From: Kiloniellales bacterium
GTDB lineage: Bacteria; Pseudomonadota; Alphaproteobacteria; Kiloniellales; JAKSDN01
Assembly: GCA_022360075.1 (NCBI GenBank)
Contig: JAKSDN010001182.1
Span: forward strand, 1-10,993
DNA length: 10,993 nt
Direction: 5' to 3'
Position numbers and translations under genes: made by a program. The notes beneath the pieces are model-generated. The model had not been told where the DNA came from. It was given only the letters and a program-made list of their open reading frames with translations, and ran no database searches. Every line of letters begins with the position of its first letter. Position 1 is the stretch's first letter. Of the stretch, positions 1 to 6,540 are shown piece after piece.

Positions 1-255
1 GCCGATCCCTTCGGCGGCGTGATCATCACCGACTGGTATTCTCCCCCCGAGGCCGCGAACGAGCGCTTCAAGGTCAACGTCTACATCCTCGGCCGCGACC
101 TGCGCGCCGACGGCATCCGCGCGGCGGTCTTCCGGCAAGAAGCGAACAGCTTCGGGAACTGGGTCGCAGCCCAGGTCGACAGCCAGACGGTGCTCGATCT
201 CGAGAACGCCATCCTCACCCGCGCCCGTCAGCTTCGCATCGCCGGCCTTCAGTAA
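1..255 (+). CDS. DUF3576 family protein, C-terminal part (5' end outside window)
   Basis: The reading frame is open from the first base and ends with TAA at 253-255, giving the last 84 residues of a longer protein. The visible part contains the stretch GGVIITDWYSPPEAANERFKV, then a Val-Tyr-Ile-Leu-Gly-Arg-Asp-Leu-Arg strand and a late Trp-rich segment (NSFGNWVAAQVD). This matches my memory of DUF3576, an alphaproteobacterial family of probable envelope lipoproteins of about 160-180 residues whose function is unknown. The N-terminus, where a signal peptide or lipobox would be, is missing, so location cannot be judged here. It lies 132 bp before leuS on the same strand, the usual neighbour in alphaproteobacteria, and might be cotranscribed. 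An internal ATG at 19 is not a likely start, because the frame continues upstream in the same conserved style. Confidence 0.75.
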   Translation, partial: ADPFGGVIITDWYSPPEAANERFKVNVYILGRDLRADGIRAAVFRQEANSFGNWVAAQVDSQTVLDLENAILTRARQLRIAGLQ

Positions 256-309
256 ACGCCGCGAGAAGCGTTGCCGTTCGCGACGCGCCGGGACCCGAAA
301 GCCGCCCAG

Positions 310-336
310 CATCCCGGTATGGGATGAGCGAACGCT
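310..336 (+). repeat. Two adjacent small inverted repeats before leuS
   Basis: CATCCC (310-315) pairs perfectly with GGGATG (321-326) around a 5-base loop. It is followed directly by AGCG-AA-CGCT (327-336). No T-run follows on either strand, so this is not a standard intrinsic terminator. It may be a weak RNA structure in the leader between the DUF3576 gene and leuS, or chance in a GC-rich region. No promoter for leuS could be recognised with confidence in 256-387. Confidence 0.3.
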
Positions 337-387
337 TTCCGAGACAGCATGGCCGGCACCGGTGCACCGGCGACGGACGGAAGTGAG

Positions 388-2979
388 ATGAGCAGGTACA
401 ACGTCAAAGAGACCGAGGCGAAGTGGCAGGAGGCCTGGTCCCGGTCGGGCTGCTTTTCGGCCAGCGACGATTCGAGCCGGCCGAAGTACTACGTGCTCGA
501 GATGTTCCCCTATCCGTCCGGCCGCATCCATATGGGGCACGTACGGAACTATACGATCGGTGACGTCATCGCGCGTTACAAGCGGGCGCGCGGCTTCAAC
601 GTGCTGCACCCGATGGGTTGGGACGCCTTCGGCCTGCCGGCCGAGAACGCGGCCATGGAGCGGGGCATTCACCCGGCCGAGTGGACCCGCTCCAACATCG
701 CGACGATGCGCAGCCAGCTTCAGATGATGGGGCTGTCGCTCGATTGGGAGCGCGAACTCGCGACCTGCGACGAGGCGTACTATCACCAGCAACAAGCGCT
801 GTTCCTCGACTTCCTCGAGGCCGACCTGGCCTATCGCAGGGAGTCTTGGGTCAACTGGGACCCGGTCGACCAGACCGTGCTGGCCAACGAGCAAGTGATC
901 GAGGGACGGGGCTGGCGATCCGGCGCGTTGGTCGAAAAGCGCAAGCTCTCGCAGTGGTTCTTCCGCATCACCGCCTATGCCGATGCCTTGCTGTCCGCGC
1001 TTGAGGGTCTGGAGCGCTGGCCTGAGAAGGTTCGCTTGATGCAGCAGAACTGGATCGGCCGCTCCGAGGGCGCCCGGGTCGATTTCGCGCTGACCGGCGA
1101 TGCCGCCTTCGCCGAGCAACCGCTGACGGTTTTCACCACGCGTCCGGACACCCTCTTCGGCGCCTCCTTCTGCGCGCTTTCGCCCCACCATCCGTTCGCG
1201 GCCGCCTTGGCCGAGAAGGATTCCGACCTGGCAGCCTTCATCGCCGAATGCGACCGTTTGGGCACCAGCGAAGAGGCGATCGAGACGGCGGAGAAGCAAG
1301 GCTACCGCACGGCGCTCGAGGCCGTTCATCCCTTCGACGAGAGCTGGCATCTGCCCGTCTATGTAGCGAACTTCGTGCTGATGGAGTACGGCACCGGGGC
1401 GATCTTCGGCTGTCCGGGGCACGACCAGCGCGACCTCGACTTCGCGCGCAAGTACGATCTGTCGGTCACACCCGTCGTCCTGCCCGAAGGCGAGGATGCC
1501 GCGACCTTCGCCATCGGCGACGAGGCCTACATCGGCCCGGGGCGTGTCATCAACTCGCGATTCCTCGACGGCCTCGAGGTGCAGGAGGCAATCGCCGCAG
1601 CCGTTCGCGCGCTCGAGGAGCGCGGTCAGGGAAAAGGCGAGATTCAATACCGGCTGCGCGACTGGGGGATCTCGCGGCAGCGCTATTGGGGTTGCCCGAT
1701 CCCCGTCGTCCATTGCCAAAGCTGCGGCGTCGTGCCGGTGCCCAAGGCGGACCTACCGGTTCGGCTGCCCGAGGACATCGCCTTCGACCGGCCAGGTAAT
1801 CCGCTGGACCATCATCCGACCTGGAAGCATGTCGCCTGTCCGCGCTGCGGCGCCGAGGCGGTGCGCGACACGGACACGATGGACACCTTCGTCGATTCCT
1901 CCTGGTACTTCGCCCGCTTCTGCTCGCCGCATGCGAGCGTGCCGGTCGCGGCCGAGTCGGTCGGCTACTGGTTGCCGGTCGATCAGTACATCGGCGGCAT
2001 CGAGCACGCGATCCTGCATCTGCTCTATTCGCGTTTCTTCGTGCGGGCCATGGCGCGCAGCGGACATCTCGAGCTCGAGGAGCCCTTCGCCGGACTGTTC
2101 ACCCAAGGCATGGTCTGCCACGAGACCTACAAGGACGAGGCCGACAAGTGGCTCTATCCGGAGGAGGTGAAGAAGCTCCCTGACGGCACCGCCGTGCACG
2201 CGGAGAGCGGCGCGCCGGTGCGGATCGGGCGGATCGAGTCGATGAGCAAGTCGAAGCGCAACGTCGTCGATCCGGAGCGGATCATCAAAACCTACGGCGC
2301 GGACACCGCGCGCTGGTTCATGCTATCCGACAGCCCGCCGGAGCGGGAGATGGAGTGGACCGATGCCGGCGTCGAGGGCGCGTTTCGCTTCGTCAACCGG
2401 GTCTGGCGCCTGGTGACGGAGGATCTCGAAGCCCTGCCGCCTCGCGGCGGGCCGGCGCCCGCCGGGATGGGCGAAGCCGCGTTCGGCTTGCGCCGGAGCG
2501 TCCACGCAGCCATCGAGGCGGTCACCACCGACATCGAGCAGTTCCGTTTCAACCGCGCGGTGGCGCGGATCTACGAGCTGTCGAACAGCGTGTCTGCGTT
2601 CGACGCGCGAGACGACGCCGACCGCTGGGCCCTGCGCGAAGCGCTCGAGATCATGACCCGCCTGCTGGCACCGATGATGCCCCATCTCGGCGAAGAGCTG
2701 TGGCAGCGTCTAACCGGCGGCGCGGCGCAGGGCGTCGGCATGCTGGTCGATCAGCCTTGGCCCGAGCATGACTCGGACCTGCTTGTCGAGGACAAGGTGA
2801 CCGTCGCGGTGCAGGTGAACGGCAAGCTACGCGCGACGCTCTCCCTGCCGCGCGACGCCGAGGAGGCCTCCGTGCGCGACGCCGCGCTCGGCGCGCCGGC
2901 CGTGCAAAGAGCGATGGCGGCGCGGGAGGCGCGGCGCGTGATTGTGGTCAAGAACAAGATCGTCAATGTCGTCGTTTGA
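388..2979 (+). CDS. leuS: Leucyl-tRNA synthetase
   Basis: Class I synthetase of 863 residues that charges tRNA-Leu with leucine in the cytoplasm and hydrolyses mischarged tRNA. Visible in order: the HIGH-type motif HMGH (48-51); the CP1 editing domain with the Thr-rich TTRPDT (250-255) and GHDQRD containing the editing aspartate (D346); [15 protein letters not shown]; a Cys-X2-Cys pair at 443/446 and another at 484/487; [14 protein letters not shown]; the KMSKS loop as SMSKS (618-622); and the C-terminal tRNA-binding end with VNGKLRA. Length fits the family. I chose ATG 388 ([14 protein letters not shown]) because bacterial LeuRS proteins start this way and GGAAG precedes it at 379-383. An upstream ATG at 349 would add 13 atypical residues. 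The insert that binds zinc in E. coli has lost its cysteines ([10 protein letters not shown], 172-181). The gene leads a cluster with lptE and holA. Confidence 0.97.
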   Translation: MSRYNVKETEAKWQEAWSRSGCFSASDDSSRPKYYVLEMFPYPSGRIHMGHVRNYTIGDVIARYKRARGFNVLHPMGWDAFGLPAENAAMERGIHPAEWTRSNIATMRSQLQMMGLSLDWERELATCDEAYYHQQQALFLDFLEADLAYRRESWVNWDPVDQTVLANEQVIEGRGWRSGALVEKRKLSQWFFRITAYADALLSALEGLERWPEKVRLMQQNWIGRSEGARVDFALTGDAAFAEQPLTVFTTRPDTLFGASFCALSPHHPFAAALAEKDSDLAAFIAECDRLGTSEEAIETAEKQGYRTALEAVHPFDESWHLPVYVANFVLMEYGTGAIFGCPGHDQRDLDFARKYDLSVTPVVLPEGEDAATFAIGDEAYIGPGRVINSRFLDGLEVQEAIAAAVRALEERGQGKGEIQYRLRDWGISRQRYWGCPIPVVHCQSCGVVPVPKADLPVRLPEDIAFDRPGNPLDHHPTWKHVACPRCGAEAVRDTDTMDTFVDSSWYFARFCSPHASVPVAAESVGYWLPVDQYIGGIEHAILHLLYSRFFVRAMARSGHLELEEPFAGLFTQGMVCHETYKDEADKWLYPEEVKKLPDGTAVHAESGAPVRIGRIESMSKSKRNVVDPERIIKTYGADTARWFMLSDSPPEREMEWTDAGVEGAFRFVNRVWRLVTEDLEALPPRGGPAPAGMGEAAFGLRRSVHAAIEAVTTDIEQFRFNRAVARIYELSNSVSAFDARDDADRWALREALEIMTRLLAPMMPHLGEELWQRLTGGAAQGVGMLVDQPWPEHDSDLLVEDKVTVAVQVNGKLRATLSLPRDAEEASVRDAALGAPAVQRAMAAREARRVIVVKNKIVNVVV

Positions 2980-3526
2980 TCCAGCCGCGCTTCGCGAGCG
3001 TCGTTGGTTTCTCACCGGTGTCTCCACGTCTTGCGGCCTCATCGCCTTGTCGGGCTGCGGCTTTCGCCCACTCTACGGCCGACGTGCGGAGACCGGACAA
3101 TCGACTCTGGACGCGTTGTCGCGGATCTACATCTCGCCGCTTGAAGATCGGACCGGCCAGCAACTGCAGAATCTGCTGAGCGAACGCCTGAACCCGCGGG
3201 GCCGGCGGGGCAACGCGCTCTATGCGCTGCAGGTTCGCTTGCGCGAGACTACCCGCGAGCTGGCCTTGCGTTCCGACCAAACGGCGACGCGCGCGGAGCT
3301 GCGCCTGACGGCGGAGTTCGTTCTGCGCCGCCGCGCCGATCAGAAGAGGCTCACGGGCGGCACCAGCTTCTCGGCGAACAGCTACAACATCCTGGAATCG
3401 CAGTTCGCCACACAGGTATCCGAGCAGGATGCCCGCGAGCGCGGGCTGCGCGAAGTCTCCGACGACATCAAGATCCGGTTGGCGGCTCATTTCGACCAGC
3501 CGTTGGATCCCGACAGGGAGGAATAG
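2966..3526 (+). CDS. lptE: LPS-assembly lipoprotein LptE
   Basis: Predicted 186-residue outer-membrane lipoprotein. In the known Lpt pathway LptE sits inside the LptD barrel and helps deliver lipopolysaccharide to the cell surface. The N-terminus has basic residues (RERR, 10-13), a hydrophobic stretch and a lipobox LSGC with the lipidated cysteine at residue 31. It is followed at once by GFRPLYG, the hallmark start of mature LptE proteins. The rest is a soluble alpha/beta domain ([33 protein letters not shown]) typical of the family. ATG 2966 lies inside the end of leuS with a 14-bp overlap and no strong ribosome site, so translation is probably coupled to leuS. An upstream TTG in frame (2942) would add 8 residues and is less likely. 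The leuS-lptE-holA order is common in proteobacteria and supports the call. Confidence 0.88.
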   Translation: MSSFDPAALRERRWFLTGVSTSCGLIALSGCGFRPLYGRRAETGQSTLDALSRIYISPLEDRTGQQLQNLLSERLNPRGRRGNALYALQVRLRETTRELALRSDQTATRAELRLTAEFVLRRRADQKRLTGGTSFSANSYNILESQFATQVSEQDARERGLREVSDDIKIRLAAHFDQPLDPDREE

Positions 3527-3555
3527 GCTTGGCCCCGTCACCCAAGTGCCGAAGT

Positions 3556-3560
3556 GGGGA
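3556..3560 (+). promoter_or_regulatory. Ribosome binding site for holA supporting a TTG start
   Basis: GGGGA lies six bases before TTG 3567. No ATG in this frame lies close to where the family's conserved N-terminus begins. The only in-frame ATG upstream (3429) is deep within lptE and would prepend 46 residues of unlike composition. The purine run therefore decides the start. Confidence 0.6.
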
Positions 3561-3566
3561 CGGGCG

Positions 3567-4616
3567 TTGAAGATTTCCCCGGCCCAAGCGGATCGCTTTG
3601 TCGCCGACCCCGGCCCCAACGTTCGCGCCGTCCTGATTTACGGGCCGGATGGCGGTCTCGTTCAGGAGCGAGCCGAAGCCCTGACGCGATCCGTGGTCGA
3701 GGATCCCGGTGATCCTTTCCGCGTGACCGAGCTCAAGGCCTCCCAGGTCATCGAGGACGGCGCGCGCCTGACCGACGAAGCCGCGGCCCTGTCCTTGACC
3801 GGTGGCCGGCGCGTGGTCCGGCTGCGCGATGCGGGTGATTCACTGGCCCCGCCATTGATGGACTTCCTCGCCGCGCCGCTTGGCGACGCCCTGGTCGTGA
3901 TCGAGGCCGGCGACCTGCCGCCGCGGTCGAACCTACGCAAGCTTTTCGAGGGCGGCGAGCTGGCGGCGGCCCTGCCGTGCTATCGCGACGACGAGCGCAG
4001 CCTCGCTCAGCTCGTCCGCGAGACGCTGGCGGCCGAGGGCTTGAGCCCGAGCGCGGAGGCTCTGGCCTTCCTGACCGGCCATCTCGGCGGCGACCGGCAG
4101 CTCACCCGCCGCGAGCTGGAGAAGCTCGTGCTCTACAAGGCCGATGCCCCACGCGCGCCTGGCTCGCCGGCACAGGTCGAGATCGACGACGTGATGGCCT
4201 GCATCGGCGACAGTGCCCTGCGCACCTTGGACGATCTCGCCTTCGCGCTGGCCGAGGGCGACCTGGCCGCGCTGGAGCGCAACCTCGGGCGGGCGCTGGC
4301 CGAGGGCGCGAACGCCGTCTCCCTCGTTCGGGTCGCCAGCCGCCACCTGCTGCGCCTGCACTTCGTCGCCGGGCTGGTCGCCGCGGGCACGGCGCCGGAG
4401 GATGCGCTGAAGCGGCTTCGGCCGCCGGTCTTCTGGAAGCTGAAAGCGCGCTTCCTGGGCCAGGTCCGACGGTGGCGGCCGGACCAACTGGCCCGCGCCT
4501 TGGCACGGCTGATCGAGGCGGAAGCAGAGTCGAAGCGCAGCGGAAGCCCGGGCGAGACCGTCATCGCGCGCGTCCTGCTCGAAGTCGCCGCGAACGCGCC
4601 GCGCCCTAGGGGATGA
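3567..4616 (+). CDS. holA: DNA polymerase III delta subunit
   Basis: Predicted 349-residue clamp-loader subunit. Delta binds the sliding clamp and opens it so that the loader (delta, delta', gamma/tau) can place it on primed DNA. The protein begins KISPAQADRFVADPGPNVRAVLIYGPDGGLVQERA, typical of alphaproteobacterial HolA. The YGPDGG segment (residues 25-30) stands where a Walker A loop would be but is degenerate, as expected for delta, which does not hydrolyse ATP. Later parts fit the family: a segment like LTGHLGGDRQLTRRELEKL and a C-terminal helical collar domain (LRLHFVAGLVAAG, then PVFWKLKARFLGQVRRW). The start is TTG 3567 with GGGGA upstream; the closest alternative is GTG 3546. The gene follows lptE by 40 bp and is probably cotranscribed with it. 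Its 3' end overlaps the opposing DUF2927 gene by 11 bp, leaving no room for a terminator between them. Confidence 0.9.
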   Translation: MKISPAQADRFVADPGPNVRAVLIYGPDGGLVQERAEALTRSVVEDPGDPFRVTELKASQVIEDGARLTDEAAALSLTGGRRVVRLRDAGDSLAPPLMDFLAAPLGDALVVIEAGDLPPRSNLRKLFEGGELAAALPCYRDDERSLAQLVRETLAAEGLSPSAEALAFLTGHLGGDRQLTRRELEKLVLYKADAPRAPGSPAQVEIDDVMACIGDSALRTLDDLAFALAEGDLAALERNLGRALAEGANAVSLVRVASRHLLRLHFVAGLVAAGTAPEDALKRLRPPVFWKLKARFLGQVRRWRPDQLARALARLIEAEAESKRSGSPGETVIARVLLEVAANAPRPRG

Positions 4617-5325
4617 AGCTGGACCAGCGTTCGCCGATCAGGACGCGGACGATGGGCATGGCCTCGTCTCGGGGCATGCCGGGCCGCAGCCGGGCGTCGT
4701 AGAGAATCCCCAGCATCAGCTTGTCGGCCGCGGTCATCTCGAAGACCCGGTCTTCCTCGCAGAACAGCGACGGCCTGTAGTGGCAGGCGTCGGCCGGCAG
4801 GCCCATGACCTGAACCAACTCCTCGAGGATGCAGTCGCGCCGGATGCGGTCGGGAATATCCGTGCCGAACAGCGCGATCGCCGAGCGGATCTCGCCGCTT
4901 CGGTAGCTCATGCGGTAGGTCGCCATGCAGGCGATGCGCCGGGTGTCGCGGGCGACCCTCGAGCCCGAGACCTCGGCGAAGCGCCGTCGCGGAACAAAGC
5001 CGATGCGCAACGTCGCGCTTCCCGAGTGACTGCCCTCGGGCGCGGCCTCGCGCCAGAGATGGCCGGTGATCGCCTGGATGTCGCGCAAGGTCGCCTCGAG
5101 ATCGGCGCGATGCCAACGCACCAGCTCCGCGTTCTGCGGCGAGCTGAGCCAGGCGACGACCGGATCCTCGGTCCACTTGGTGACGATGCCGTGAGAGCGG
5201 CGAAAGTCGGTGTTGAAGGCCACGGCATCGAACTGCGACGCCACGTTCTCGGGGGTCGGCTCGATGACCTTCGGGCCGCCACTGGCGCAACCGGCGAGCA
5301 GGAGCGCGATGAACACAGCACGCAT
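4606..5325 (-). CDS. DUF2927 domain lipoprotein
   Basis: Predicted 239-residue envelope lipoprotein of unknown function. ATG at 5325-5323 gives a very short signal peptide (one Arg, then FIALLLAGC) with a lipobox LAGC and lipidated cysteine at residue 13, followed by Ala-Ser-Gly-Gly. The C-terminal half matches my memory of DUF2927: an IRRDCILEELVQVMGL segment (161-175), then PSLF with a following acidic pair, then DKLMLGILYDARLRPGM (201-217). The order of motifs (acidic EEL.Q helix, then a later Asp-rich helix) is reminiscent of a zincin fold without the HExxH metal site, but this is inference. Besides the lipid anchor there are four cysteines (133, 165, 181, 189), so disulfides in the periplasm are possible. 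No clear ribosome site precedes the ATG. An upstream TTG frame extension to 5460 would lack a signal peptide and is rejected. The gene lies between the leuS-lptE-holA cluster and parB and may be an insertion into an otherwise conserved order. Confidence 0.8.
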   Translation of the reverse strand: MRAVFIALLLAGCASGGPKVIEPTPENVASQFDAVAFNTDFRRSHGIVTKWTEDPVVAWLSSPQNAELVRWHRADLEATLRDIQAITGHLWREAAPEGSHSGSATLRIGFVPRRRFAEVSGSRVARDTRRIACMATYRMSYRSGEIRSAIALFGTDIPDRIRRDCILEELVQVMGLPADACHYRPSLFCEEDRVFEMTAADKLMLGILYDARLRPGMPRDEAMPIVRVLIGERWSSFIP

Positions 5326-5331
5326 GGAACG

Positions 5332-5361
5332 AGAATATCGGCCATGTGGAGCCCCGGGCAA
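5332..5361 (-). promoter_or_regulatory. Candidate promoter of the DUF2927 gene
   Basis: Read on the minus strand, TTGCCC (5361-5356, 4/6 to the -35 consensus) and TATTCT (5337-5332, 4/6 to the -10 consensus) are separated by 18 bases. Six bases lie between the -10 box and the ATG, so transcription would start at or next to the A of the start codon. The match is moderate and the sequence has not been scored statistically. Confidence 0.35.
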
Positions 5362-5376
5362 TCGCGGTCGATGCAA

Positions 5377-5394
5377 TTCGCGTATCCTCGCGAA
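5377..5394. repeat. 18-bp operator-like palindrome upstream of DUF2927 promoter
   Basis: TTCGCG-TATCCT-CGCGAA has perfect 6-bp arms around a 6-base centre. It lies 15 bp upstream of the candidate -35 box, a position where an activator could bind. No regulator is identified, so its role is inferred from shape and place only. Confidence 0.4.
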
Positions 5395-5412
5395 ATCCAG
5401 GGCATCGACAGG

Positions 5413-5458
5413 CAAGCAGCGGATTTGCTTGGCTTTCCCTCGGTCGTTACGGGAAAGC
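5413..5458. repeat. Two back-to-back hairpins between parB and DUF2927
   Basis: CAAGCA (5413-5418) pairs with TGCTTG (5426-5431) around 7 bases. GCTTTCCC (5432-5439) pairs with GGGAAAGC (5451-5458) around 11 bases. The two structures are directly adjacent. With a bulged G, the second stem can extend to about 10 pairs at the cost of the first, so the two could be mutually exclusive in RNA. Neither has a U-run after it in the minus-strand transcript. Confidence 0.4.
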
Positions 5459-5519
5459 AATGAAAATTCGAGGCCACCACTCGTTTCGTTCCGATGGCGG
5501 ATTGATTTACCCCGATTTC

Positions 5520-5535
5520 ATTCCGTTATCGGAAT
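5520..5535. repeat. 16-bp inverted repeat downstream of parB
   Basis: ATTCCG (5520-5525) and CGGAAT (5530-5535) form a perfect 6-bp stem with a 4-base TTAT loop. It lies about 55 bp past the parB stop. No T-run adjoins it, so it could be a factor-assisted 3' end, a protein site, or chance. Confidence 0.35.
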
Positions 5536-5577
5536 AATGTGGTCCAACCGGCGTCAATCGTAGAGTTTGCAGCGGGT

Positions 5578-5592
5578 TGACGGGAACCGTCA
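5578..5592 (-). repeat. Hairpin overlapping the parB stop codon
   Basis: TGACGG (5578-5583) and CCGTCA (5587-5592) pair perfectly around a 3-base loop. On the minus strand the first arm begins with the parB stop TGA itself (5592-5590). It may protect the mRNA 3' end or mark a terminator that lacks a U-run. Confidence 0.35.
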
Positions 5593-6486
5593 GATCGGGC
5601 TGGGGGTTTGGTTGAGACGCTGAAGCACGTCGTCGAGCTGTTCGAGCGTCTTGTAGTGGATCGTCAGCGAGCCGCCTTGGCCGTGGATGTCGATGCTGAC
5701 CCTGAGGCCGAGCAAGTCGGAGAGGTCGCGTTCCAGCGCGAGGGTGTCTGCGTCCTTCACCGGCGCCTTCGGCTCGGCCTTGCCGCGGCGCTGCGCTCTT
5801 TCGCCTTTAGCGGCGCGCGCCAAGGCCTCGGCCTCGCGCACGCTCAGGCCCTTGGCGATGACCTCGCCCGCCAGTGCGGCCGGATCCTCCGCGTTGATGA
5901 GAGCCCGGGCGTGGCCGGCGCTCAGGCGTCCCGCTTCGACCTCCGATTTGACGGTATCCGGCAGGCCGAGCAGCCGGAGGCTGTTGGCGACGTAGCTGCG
6001 GCTCTTGCCCAGCGCCTTGGCCAAGTCGTCCGGGCGGTGATCGTGCTCGTCGATCAGGCGCTGAAGGGCGACGGCTTCGTCGAGCGGATTGAGGTCCTGG
6101 CGCTGCAGGTTCTCGACCAGCGCGAGCTCCAAGGTCTGTTGGTCATCCAAATCCCGAATCACGACGGGCACCTGGTGGAGCTGGGCGAGCTGGGCCGCGC
6201 GCCAACGCCGCTCGCCAGCGACGATCTCGTAATCGCTGGCGCGTTCCGGATGGCGACGCACCAGAATGGGCTGCAGCACGCCGGCGGTCTTCATCGAGGC
6301 CGCCAGCTCCTGCGTCGCTTCGTCGTCGAAACGGCGGCGCGGCTGCTTGGGATTGGGATGAAGCTGGCCGATCGGCACGTCCTTGGAAGCGCGCACCCGG
6401 TCCAAAGAGGTGTAGTCGGCACCGTCCTCGCCAAAGAGCGCCGAGAGACCCCGCCCTAATTGGTTACGTCGTGCTTGTTCGGTCAT
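5590..6486 (-). CDS. parB: Chromosome partitioning protein ParB
   Basis: Predicted 298-residue ParB/Spo0J-type CTP-dependent DNA clamp that loads at parS and spreads along nearby DNA to form the origin partition complex. In order: the basic N-terminal segment [11 protein letters not shown] (10-20), which in the family contacts and stimulates Par[19 protein letters not shown] (37-54); the arginine-rich GERRWRA (91-97) of the CTP-binding pocket; [14 protein letters not shown] (125-138); a helix-turn-helix (about 151-174, [21 protein letters not shown]) followed by [10 protein letters not shown]; a charged linker (about 227-245); and a C-terminal dimerisation domain. Length is normal. The ATG at 6486 is preceded by AAAGG (6499-6495 on the minus strand) at good spacing. 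It follows parA by 51 bp and is the last gene of the mnmE-to-parB series. Two parS sites sit 1.5 and 3.6 kb upstream of its start. Confidence 0.96.
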   Translation of the reverse strand: MTEQARRNQLGRGLSALFGEDGADYTSLDRVRASKDVPIGQLHPNPKQPRRRFDDEATQELAASMKTAGVLQPILVRRHPERASDYEIVAGERRWRAAQLAQLHQVPVVIRDLDDQQTLELALVENLQRQDLNPLDEAVALQRLIDEHDHRPDDLAKALGKSRSYVANSLRLLGLPDTVKSEVEAGRLSAGHARALINAEDPAALAGEVIAKGLSVREAEALARAAKGERAQRRGKAEPKAPVKDADTLALERDLSDLLGLRVSIDIHGQGGSLTIHYKTLEQLDDVLQRLNQTPSPI

Positions 6487-6496
6487 GGCGGCCGCC

Positions 6497-6540
6497 TTTA
6501 TCTATTCACTTTGACAGACAGAACCTATCCAAATTTGTTA
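6497..6540. promoter_or_regulatory. AT-rich linker between parA and parB
   Basis: This 44-bp stretch has 13 G/C bases (about 30%), in sharp contrast to the GC-rich genes around it. It covers nearly all of the parA-parB gap and includes the parA stop. On the minus strand it has two CTGTCT copies. It could hold a secondary promoter for parB, an easily melted element or an RNA-processing site. I could not identify a convincing paired -35 and -10 for parB. Confidence 0.35.

Larger units (their letters stand above)
5326..5589. other. 264-bp intergenic region rich in inverted repeats
   Basis: This is the longest stretch without a gene, between the parB stop and the DUF2927 start, both on the minus strand. 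It holds five short perfect inverted repeats (5377-5394, 5413-5431, 5432-5458, 5520-5535, 5578-5592) and a candidate promoter near its left end. The right half is clearly richer in A and T than the genes. No hairpin is followed by a T-run in either direction, so a standard intrinsic terminator for parB is not visible. Short open frames here (for example plus strand 5346-5537) have no family resemblance and no ribosome site. Confidence 0.6.

Noticed and set aside
4133..5290. Minus-strand open frame of 385 codons across holA and the DUF2927 gene
   Set aside because: It is an alternative frame of both; the two genes it overlaps have family motifs, and this one has none.
5346..5537. Short plus-strand open frame in the intergenic region
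   Set aside because: It has no ribosome site, no recognisable family and no coding-type composition, and it crosses the inverted repeats.
5578..5592. Intrinsic terminator for parB
   Set aside because: The stem is perfect but only six pairs long and is not followed by a U-run; recorded as a hairpin only.
5608..6459. Long plus-strand open frame (283 codons) opposite parB
   Set aside because: It is a mirror frame of the well-supported parB gene in high-GC DNA, with no family resemblance and a low-complexity composition.
6511..6516. Perfect TTGACA on the plus strand, pointing into parA in antisense
   Set aside because: No acceptable -10 hexamer occurs 16-18 bases downstream, and no gene is oriented that way.
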